Source: Albibeggiatoa sp964388965 (GTDB taxonomy: Bacteria > Pseudomonadota > Gammaproteobacteria > Beggiatoales > Beggiatoaceae). Taken from it: a stretch of 33,728 nucleotides of DNA. The stretch spans positions 1 to 33,728 of the forward strand of contig CAYMCP010000040.1 of the NCBI GenBank assembly GCA_964388965.1, in the 5' to 3' direction. The translations under genes and the position numbers were made by a program. Positions 28,447-33,728 of the stretch are shown here, piece by piece; within the stretch, counting starts at the first letter, position 1, and every line of letters begins with the position of its first letter. Under the pieces are notes generated by a model. That model was not told where the DNA came from and did not search any database. It saw only the letters and a list, made by a program, of their open reading frames with translations.

Positions 28447-28585
28447 TTTACTTCATGATTGCATTTAACTAAGTGTTCAATTTAGGGGCAATTTACGAAA
28501 GCACAATGAGCAAATTTCTCGCGTCTACCACCCGCGCCGTTGGAATTGTAGAATACTGTTTTAGAATGATTTAATTTTTTTGATG

Positions 28586-28615
28586 TTGACTACCATTTTC
28601 TTCTATTTATTCTAT
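28586..28615 (+). promoter_or_regulatory. Weak sigma-70-type promoter candidate for the GspL-like gene
   Basis: TTGACT (28586-28591) and TTCTAT (28610-28615) are 18 bases apart; a better-looking TATACT at 28613-28618 is 21 bases away. The position, 30-60 bases before the ATG, is reasonable, but the -10 match is poor. Confidence 0.3.
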
Positions 28616-28648
28616 ACTGTACCCTGAATTTTAACCAAGTTAGTATTA

Positions 28649-29836
28649 ATGTTAAATCGCTTGAAATCAAAGCCTTCGCAACGCTATTTATACCAACGTC
28701 AACAAGTCATTGCGCCTCAAACCAAGTCAGGTAAGCGGGAATGGATTATTGCACGTAGTCTATGTTTTTACCGTTTATTTGATTTAACGACTATTCCGGC
28801 TGCTCGACGTGGTGATGCTTTAAAGCTGAAAATTCGTCAATGGACACCATTAAATCAATTCGCAAATTATATTGTGTGGCAAGGTGCATTTGCACAAGTG
28901 TGGATTTGGGACGCGCAAGCCCAACTAGAACAACAACAAACATTAAAAATTAAATCTGCTTATGCGATTCCAGAAACTTTGCTACATCCTAAATTACAAA
29001 ATGGAATACAAATTGTGCAATGTTTAGAAGGTGTTGAAGCACAATATTGGCAAAATGATGTATTAAAACATAGTCGTTGGTGGGCAGAGATGCCAAATTT
29101 AAAACAATGGGTAGATTTTCAGCGTATTTGTAGTTTGAATACTGACACAACTTTGCCTGAGCCAATAAATTTGCCTTTATCTAACAAGCCTTGGGCTTAT
29201 CACCGTACTAGTATAAATGCAGTGGTGTTGCAACAAGAAAATATATGGGTATTATTTGGTTTAGCGGTATTTATAATTTTATTCGCATGGTCTAGCGTAA
29301 AAATAATTAAATGGCAACAAGCACTTGTACAAGTAGAACAAAAAATTGCGCAATTAAATATCGATGCAACACCTATTTTAACTGCAAAAACGCGAGCAAT
29401 TGAAAGTAAACAAGCGGTAGATAAATTAATTAATTTAAACGCTTATCCACATCAGTTAGATTTGATGGGAAAAATAATTGATAATTTGCCTACAGAAAAA
29501 GTAATTTTAATTACTTGGCGTTATGAATTAGGGCAGCTTAATTTTACTGTACAAGGCGACACACTTGATCCGCGCCAATATGTGAAAGCTTATGAAAGTA
29601 TCGATTGGTTTGAAGAAGTTAAAACTGAAAATACACGCACAACAAATCAATTAATTATCTCTATGCGAGTGAAGCCAACTACTGAAATAGATAGCGTTAA
29701 ATCAACATTACTGAGTGATGTCCAGGCTAAAAAAGTGGATGAACCAAAAGCGATTACGCAAAAAATAGAAGGCATAGACCCAGATAATTTTGATTGGTCA
29801 CAAGTGCCACTTCCAGATTTTAATAAATTACGCTAA
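28649..29836 (+). CDS. GspL/PilN-like one-pass inner-membrane protein
   Basis: A 395-residue protein. Residues 1-195 are predicted cytoplasmic and rich in Trp and Gln, one membrane segment lies at 199-220, and the periplasmic part starts with a helical stretch followed by a ferredoxin-like alpha/beta region (about 245-345). This layout (cytoplasmic domain, one TM, coiled helix, small alpha/beta domain) resembles GspL of type II secretion or a PilM-PilN-like fusion of type IV pilus systems. The Q-L-D-L-M-G-K-I-I-D-N-L-P segment resembles PilN. No gsp or pil genes lie nearby, so it is an orphan here. The C-terminus is Pro/Asp-rich. The function is inferred from architecture only. Confidence 0.6.
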   Translation: MLNRLKSKPSQRYLYQRQQVIAPQTKSGKREWIIARSLCFYRLFDLTTIPAARRGDALKLKIRQWTPLNQFANYIVWQGAFAQVWIWDAQAQLEQQQTLKIKSAYAIPETLLHPKLQNGIQIVQCLEGVEAQYWQNDVLKHSRWWAEMPNLKQWVDFQRICSLNTDTTLPEPINLPLSNKPWAYHRTSINAVVLQQENIWVLFGLAVFIILFAWSSVKIIKWQQALVQVEQKIAQLNIDATPILTAKTRAIESKQAVDKLINLNAYPHQLDLMGKIIDNLPTEKVILITWRYELGQLNFTVQGDTLDPRQYVKAYESIDWFEEVKTENTRTTNQLIISMRVKPTTEIDSVKSTLLSDVQAKKVDEPKAITQKIEGIDPDNFDWSQVPLPDFNKLR

Positions 29837-29859
29837 TAAACCCGGTTTATTTTTTTATA

Positions 29860-30597
29860 TTACTTTATATACTGTTGAATCGCATGATAAGCCGCGTCTG
29901 ACAATTCACGCCGCGTTTTGCCAGTTGAGTCAATTATTGGACAATAATGAATATCTAACGTAATTCCTCGTTTACCAAATAAACGCCATACATGCGCAAT
30001 GAATGTGTCATCATCAATAAATGGAGCAGTCTGACTTAATTGCTGATTTTCTGTATAACGTAAAGCAATTGGTTGAATAGGTACATGTGTATCTATCGCT
30101 GCTTGAAACATACGTGCAAAAAAACGTTTTACACCTACACCGTCAGTTGTCGTGCCTTCGGGGAATAGCAGCACATTTTGACCTGCGTTAAGTAACGATA
30201 CCATTTCATTATTAGCAATTTGCATTGCATTATTACCACGTTTTAAATACAAGGTACCAACTCGCGTTGCTAACCAACCGACGGCAGTCCAATCACGTAC
30301 TTCCTGTTTAGAAACAAAAATGACATGAAATGTACCGAGTAGGCAAAAAATGTCTAGCCAAGAGATGTGATTAGAAATAAATAAAATCGGCGCATTTTCT
30401 CGTTGACCATGATAACGGATGCGAATGCCACAAATTAGGATTAATACGCGACTCCATGTTGTTACAATCCAAGCTGGTAAAAATTTAGGTAAATAGGGGT
30501 TTAACCAAGGTGCATACGCTAAGAAAGATAGAATAAAACCTAGAATAATGTGGATTAATAACAAGGGAATGCGAATAAATCTAAGCAGCCACGACAT
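29860..30597 (-). CDS. olsA: 1-acyl-glycerol-3-phosphate-type acyltransferase, probable OlsA
   Basis: A membrane-bound acyltransferase that, paired with OlsB, would add the second acyl chain to lyso-ornithine lipid; as PlsC-type it could also acylate lysophosphatidate. The 245-residue product has an N-terminal hydrophobic region, the catalytic H-x4-D motif (NHISWLD, His77 and Asp82), a KRG substrate-binding motif and FPEGTT (~145-150). The ATG at 30597 is chosen because AGGA lies eight bases before it; a GTG at 30618 is the alternative. Its first 17 bases overlap the end of the upstream acyltransferase gene, which indicates one operon with coupled translation. Confidence 0.87.
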   Translation of the reverse strand: MSWLLRFIRIPLLLIHIILGFILSFLAYAPWLNPYLPKFLPAWIVTTWSRVLILICGIRIRYHGQRENAPILFISNHISWLDIFCLLGTFHVIFVSKQEVRDWTAVGWLATRVGTLYLKRGNNAMQIANNEMVSLLNAGQNVLLFPEGTTTDGVGVKRFFARMFQAAIDTHVPIQPIALRYTENQQLSQTAPFIDDDTFIAHVWRLFGKRGITLDIHYCPIIDSTGKTRRELSDAAYHAIQQYIK

Positions 30598-31348
30598 GAT
30601 TAAATTCCTGAGCGGCACGATTGAAGAAGTGCTTCAAATAACGATGTTGTAAGCCTTCTGTAGAAACGATAATAAAAACATCGGCAACTTTAAAATGTGG
30701 GTCCCAACAAGGTTCGCCACAAATCTTTGCACCAAGACGAATATAGGCTTTTAACAATGGCGGAATATCTACTTGTTTATCTCTAAACAATGTTTTATCT
30801 AATGGGTATTTTGGTATGACACGCATTGTTTTGCTTGAACCATAGTCTTCTTGTAATTTATCGAACAGTGGCAGCCAGCCATTGTCAGATAGCGGAATAC
30901 TAGCACAACCCATTAAATAATCAAATTTGTGTTCAACCGTGAAACGCGCTAAACCTGACCATAATAAATTCATCACCGAACCGCGCCGATGCGCAGCATG
31001 AACGCAAGTCCGTCCTACTTCAATAAAACGCCCATTGATTTGATGAATATGTGTGAGATCAAATTCTGACTCAGAATAATAACTGCCCGCTTGTTTGACT
31101 TTATCGGAAGTCAAAATACGAGTACAAGCAATAATTTTCTGCGTCGCCAAGTCTTTTACTAGGATGTGTTGACAAAATTCATCATAATAATCAATATCAT
31201 GCAAAGCAATTGGCGTACTCAATTGTGCCCCTAATTCTTCAGAAAAAACTTGATAACGTAATGCCTGAGCTTCACGTATTTGCTCGATAGTTTGGGCTAA
31301 AACGACTTCATAGCGAGATTTATTTTTGGGTGTGTCATCCGCACTCAT
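30581..31348 (-). CDS. olsB: GNAT-fold N-acyltransferase, probable OlsB (ornithine-ACP acyltransferase)
   Basis: OlsB transfers a 3-hydroxyacyl chain from acyl carrier protein to ornithine, the first step of ornithine lipid synthesis. The 255-residue product carries the family motifs: EAQALRYQVFSEELGA near the N-terminus, DEFCQHILV, a central FIEVGRTCVHAAHRRG and LMGCASIPL, with a late LGAKICGEP-x-WD segment. Its partner acyltransferase gene overlaps its 3' end. A strong AGGGGG ribosome site lies just before the ATG at 31348. The main doubt is whether the acceptor is ornithine or another amine. Confidence 0.85.
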   Translation of the reverse strand: MSADDTPKNKSRYEVVLAQTIEQIREAQALRYQVFSEELGAQLSTPIALHDIDYYDEFCQHILVKDLATQKIIACTRILTSDKVKQAGSYYSESEFDLTHIHQINGRFIEVGRTCVHAAHRRGSVMNLLWSGLARFTVEHKFDYLMGCASIPLSDNGWLPLFDKLQEDYGSSKTMRVIPKYPLDKTLFRDKQVDIPPLLKAYIRLGAKICGEPCWDPHFKVADVFIIVSTEGLQHRYLKHFFNRAAQEFNHVVAA

Positions 31349-31733
31349 CACGCCCCCTAGAATTCAGTAAGTTTCGTAGATTAACATGGATACAATATTT
31401 TACTCAATACTACAGTGGCAATTTACCCAGGGCGACCTCATATGAAAATCTGAAAACGAGCAATCAATGATTTACAAAGCAAACCTTCGTTTTTTACTCT
31501 CGTAAGTTATTGAACTGTCGTTATGCCAATTCCATATAAGGTTAATGTCAGCATATTCAGTGGCAGGAATATTCGGGCTTAAACCTTAGGGGAAAGGAAA
31601 GGTTTCAAATGTGGTGCTGGGTGTGTAGCGTGAGTCGTTGCCTTTGCCAAGCCATGTACATAAATCTAAAGATCAAAGTTCATGAAATCGGGAGTGTAAA
31701 ATTCCAAATGTTGTGTCATCACGAGCAAAAAAT
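31349..31733. other. 385-base gap between the ols operon and intI
   Basis: No gene is supported. It holds one copy of the 13-bp motif as AATCAATGATTTA (31462-31474) and a hairpin AAACCTT/AAGGTTT with an 11-base loop (31581-31605) that could end intI transcription on the minus strand, though it has no clear T-run. Nothing resembles an attC site here. Confidence 0.5.
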
Positions 31734-32714
31734 TTACAGATCATCCAGCGGGCTGACCACGCCCTCGCCGCCTTGCTTCAAAACATGAGTGTAAATCATC
31801 GTGGTTTGCACATCTTTATGCCCTAACAACGACTGAATGGTGCGAATATCTGTCCCCCGTTGTAATAAATGCGTGGCAAAACTATGCCGAAACGTATGTG
31901 CACTGACTTTCTTCACCACTCCCGCCCGCTTCACTGCTTGTTTAATCGCCTTATTGACCACCGACTGATCAACATGATGTCGCCGTGTTACGCCACTGCG
32001 CGGGTCAACTGACAAATCACGACTGGGAAACACATATTGCCAGCCCCATTCCCGCGCCGCATTTGGATACTTACGATCCAACGCATACGGCAAATACACC
32101 ACGCCAAAGCCTGCTGTCAAATCCTGCTCATGAATCAGCTTTACCCGCTCCAAATGATTTTTCAATAACACTTCCAAATTACTAGGAAATGGTGTCACCC
32201 TATCTTTTTCTCCCTTACCATTACGCACAGTTATTTGCTTATAGCCAAAATCCACATCTTGTATTCGTAATCGCACAGCTTCGGTAATTCGTAAACCGCT
32301 ACCGTACAACAATTTCACAATTAATGCTGCTGTGCCATCAATAAATGTTAATATTTGTTTTACTTCTTCGCGGGTTAACACTTCTGGTACTCTTTGTTCT
32401 TTATGAGAGCGTGTTGCTTCTATATTTTCTAAAGGTCTATCTAATACGCGCTTGTATAAAAATACCAAAGCATTAAAAGCTTGTTTTTGTGTCGCTGCTG
32501 CCACATTACCTTGCACCGCTAAATGAGTTAAAAAATCTTCTACTTTGTTTTCCGCCTCAACAAATAATGTTTCCCGTTCTTGCAAATGGTGAAATTTTAT
32601 AAACCGTACAATCCAATCACAATATGCCCGTTCTGTGTGGATTGAATAATGTAAACGTCGCATTAAATCGCGGGTTTCAGTCATTAATGTTTTACCTGAT
32701 TTAGTTGTTGACAT
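31734..32714 (-). CDS. intI: Integron integrase (IntI)
   Basis: A tyrosine recombinase that inserts and excises gene cassettes at attI and attC. The 326-residue product (IntI1 is 337) has an N-terminal SAM-like domain and the catalytic set Arg142 (GSGLRITEAVRL), His273 and Arg276 (HTFRHSFATHLL), His299 (LLGHKDV) and Tyr308 (TTMIYTHV). The IntI-specific insert is present: LPYALDRKYPNA at 208-219, then W-x-W and DPRSG-x-x-RRHH (237-247), which separates it from XerC/XerD. It ends V-x-SPLDDL as IntI1 does. The ATG at 32714 is chosen over a longer frame that runs into the first cassette; ATG 32684, with an AGG site, is an alternative. The cassettes lie divergently, as expected. Confidence 0.95.
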   Translation of the reverse strand: MSTTKSGKTLMTETRDLMRRLHYSIHTERAYCDWIVRFIKFHHLQERETLFVEAENKVEDFLTHLAVQGNVAAATQKQAFNALVFLYKRVLDRPLENIEATRSHKEQRVPEVLTREEVKQILTFIDGTAALIVKLLYGSGLRITEAVRLRIQDVDFGYKQITVRNGKGEKDRVTPFPSNLEVLLKNHLERVKLIHEQDLTAGFGVVYLPYALDRKYPNAAREWGWQYVFPSRDLSVDPRSGVTRRHHVDQSVVNKAIKQAVKRAGVVKKVSAHTFRHSFATHLLQRGTDIRTIQSLLGHKDVQTTMIYTHVLKQGGEGVVSPLDDL

Positions 32715-32937
32715 AGTATTAAAGGCAGTGATAAAATTCAAAAAAGTGATGTTAAGTATGCTTGATAAGCTGTTTAATAGCAAGTTATCAGAATCAAACT
32801 GACATGTTAAATTGGATAACAAATAAAAACGCCTGAATTTTAGGTCAATATCCTGTGTTAGCAGGGCAAAAACGTAGGATATTGGATAACAAAGCAAACT
32901 TGCCTTGTCTATCGTTATTATCGAAAGGTAACAAACC
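32715..32937 (+). other. attI-type recombination region and cassette leader
   Basis: The gap between intI and the first cassette gene should hold attI and the cassette promoter. A GTTAGCA core at 32857-32863 is identical to the core at the end of the cassette (33590-33596), as expected if recombination joined them there. ATTGGATAACAAA occurs twice as a direct repeat (32811-32823 and 32881-32893). CTGACA at 32799-32804 could be a -35 element, but no good -10 partner follows. No LexA box is visible. Confidence 0.7.
32846..32884. repeat. Inverted repeat flanking the attI-like core
   Basis: CAATATCCT (32846-32854) and AGGATATTG (32876-32884) form perfect 9-bp arms around a 21-base centre that contains GTTAGCA. 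The string GTCAATATCCT also occurs at 26893-26903, so this may be a dispersed palindrome rather than part of attI. Confidence 0.6.
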
Positions 32938-33590
32938 ATGATTAAGACCATTTTTACCACAAGTGCTGCATTCATCCTTTTTACAGCTAGCGCCGTCTGT
33001 TATGGAGAAGCATCAACGCCCATTACAGAAGCAGAGATTTATCAAGCACAAGAGGTTTGGGGTGACGGCATCGTTGCCATCGGCAACGCCTACACAAAAA
33101 AAGAAGACTATAAAGCTCTGGCTGCCACTCATGTTGATACGCTCTACGCCTACGATGAAGGCAAAGTGCTATTCAAGCCCACCAAGGCCGCCGCAAAGCA
33201 GTTTCGCCTCACCGAACCTGAAGCGCTCTCGTATTTTGTGACAGGCGACGTTCCTGAGGATCATGGATTCGCCCTCCAGCCATGGTCAGCCGTCCGATTT
33301 GAAAATAGCGATATTATCATCGACTCTGACTCGGCCGTAGCGATGGGCAATTACTATTTTACAGATGCCAATACCGGCAAAGAAACCAAGGTTGAATTTA
33401 CCTTCGGCTATGTCCGCGGCCCGGATGGCAAGCTTTTGATTAACGTCCACCATTCGGCGTTTCCCTATCAGCCATCTCACTGACATTGGGTAAGACAAGG
33501 AGGTTCGGGTAGAGCCAGGCAAAAACCATCTCTGCCCCGCGTCCTCGGCCATAAAAAGTGCTAACAATGGGCTGCGGCTGAGCCCAAGCG
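32858..33590 (+). mobile_element. First integron gene cassette (about 733 bp)
   Basis: The cassette is bounded by two identical GTTAGCA cores (32857-32863 and 33590-33596), cut between G and TT by the usual IntI rule. It contains one gene in the standard direction and ends in an attC-like hairpin. Its DNA is visibly richer in G and C than the rest of the window, as expected for a captured cassette. Confidence 0.78.
32938..33483 (+). CDS. Cassette-encoded exported NTF2/SnoaL-like protein
   Basis: A 181-residue protein with a signal peptide (K-T-I-F then a hydrophobic run to about residue 20, cleavage near A-V-C-Y-G). The mature part looks like a cystatin/NTF2-fold domain of the SnoaL or DUF4440 kind: a first helix with W-G-D-G-I-V-A-I-G-N-A-Y, then D-Y-K-A-L-A-A-T-H-V-D-T-L-Y-A-Y-D, and late strands with A-M-G-N-Y-Y-F and E-F-T-F-G-Y-V-R. 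Such domains bind small ligands or act as isomerases; the substrate here is unknown. An AAAGG ribosome site lies ten bases before the ATG. The gene fills a single integron cassette. Confidence 0.8.
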   Translation: MIKTIFTTSAAFILFTASAVCYGEASTPITEAEIYQAQEVWGDGIVAIGNAYTKKEDYKALAATHVDTLYAYDEGKVLFKPTKAAAKQFRLTEPEALSYFVTGDVPEDHGFALQPWSAVRFENSDIIIDSDSAVAMGNYYFTDANTGKETKVEFTFGYVRGPDGKLLINVHHSAFPYQPSH

Positions 33591-33596
33591 TTAGCA
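33559..33596 (+). other. Very short attC-like recombination site
   Basis: TGCTAAC (33559-33565) and GTTAGCA (33590-33596) pair perfectly as R'' and R'. Inside, GGGCT (33569-33573) pairs with AGCCC (33581-33585) around a 7-base loop. Unpaired AAT and AAGC separate the two stems, as in folded attC sites, and CAAGCGTTAG matches the end of classical aadA-type attC sites. At 38 nt it is well below the usual 57 or more. Confidence 0.78.
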
Positions 33597-33728
33597 AAAA
33601 AATGGCATCAGGAAGATGCCGTTATTGATGGAAATGGCATTAAAACTTGGCGGTTTCCAGTTTAGTCGGGCGTTGATGCGCGTAAGTTCATCGGCATGGC
33701 TACGGCATTAAACCATTGTCATAGCTGG
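33597..33728 (+). other. Start of second cassette, cut by window edge
   Basis: The DNA after the attC-like site should be cassette 2. It starts with an A-run, then a perfect hairpin GGCATC/GATGCC (33604-33620). A 31-codon ORF runs from ATG 33616 to TAA 33711 without recognisable similarity; it may be chance. No ribosome site is obvious. Confidence 0.45.

Noticed and set aside
31581..31605. attC site downstream of intI
   Set aside because: The AAACCTT/AAGGTTT hairpin lacks the R''/R' cores and lies on the wrong side of the integrase.
32771..32790. LexA box upstream of intI
   Set aside because: CTGT is present at 32770 but the matching ACAG half is absent at the required spacing.
32715..32975. 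Longer N-terminus of the integrase (413 residues)
   Set aside because: The extra 87 residues do not resemble IntI and would run through the attI core and into the first cassette gene; 326 residues fits the family.
33286..33597. Minus-strand ORF of 103 codons over the cassette end
   Set aside because: It runs antisense to the NTF2-like gene and through the attC-like site, with no family resemblance.
33559..33603. Intrinsic terminator for the cassette gene
   Set aside because: On the plus strand the hairpin is followed by A residues, not T; the two-stem layout and identical cores fit attC better.

Overview
The window comes from an AT-rich gammaproteobacterial chromosome. GyrB has the same catalytic numbering as the E. 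coli protein (E424, D498, D500, D502), and FtsW, TamA, ClpB and the OlsB/OlsA pair are all of proteobacterial type. Very large signalling proteins (Ser/Thr kinase-ATPase-GAF-histidine kinase; transporter-HEAT-cyclic nucleotide domains) and many small dispersed repeats suggest a Thiotrichales/Beggiatoa-like sulfur bacterium. That placement is an inference from gene style, not a search result.

Left part (1-9.3 kb), mostly envelope genes: the C-terminal part of a protein with acidic tandem repeats that runs off the left edge; on the minus strand a 1337-residue OmpA-family protein with a cytoplasmic half, one membrane segment and five ~134-residue repeats; then ftsW and tamA on the plus strand; then a small minus-strand gene of the pyrimidine-dimer glycosylase family.

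Centre (9.3-21.3 kb), signalling and transport: a hybrid Ser/Thr-His kinase gene whose last 56 codons have been cut off by a 104-bp miniature inverted-repeat element with a 6-bp target duplication; a ~520-bp intergenic stretch with twin palindromes and a second, unrelated miniature element; a TonB-dependent receptor; and a minus-strand gene fusing a nucleotide-transporter/MFS-like membrane domain to HEAT repeats and two cyclic-nucleotide-binding domains, preceded by a small overlapping membrane ORF.

Right part (21.6-33.7 kb): gyrB; clpB behind a good sigma-32 promoter; a repeat-rich gap; a minus-strand pair of a ribbon-helix-helix-like gene and an Rpn/PD-(D/E)XK nuclease; a GspL/PilN-like one-pass membrane protein; and the olsB-olsA ornithine-lipid operon. 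The end of the window is an integron. It has an IntI-type tyrosine recombinase on the minus strand, an attI-type region with a GTTAGCA core, a first cassette of about 733 bp carrying a secreted NTF2-like protein, a very short (38-nt) attC-like hairpin, and the start of a second cassette cut by the window edge.

The strongest observations are the integron with its minimal attC and the exactly reconstructable insertion that truncates the hybrid kinase. Other points are two miniature elements and a third possible one, a 13-bp motif found four times (twice inside the two clear elements), and a second dispersed repeat shared by two distant intergenic regions. No tRNA, rRNA or CRISPR array was seen.
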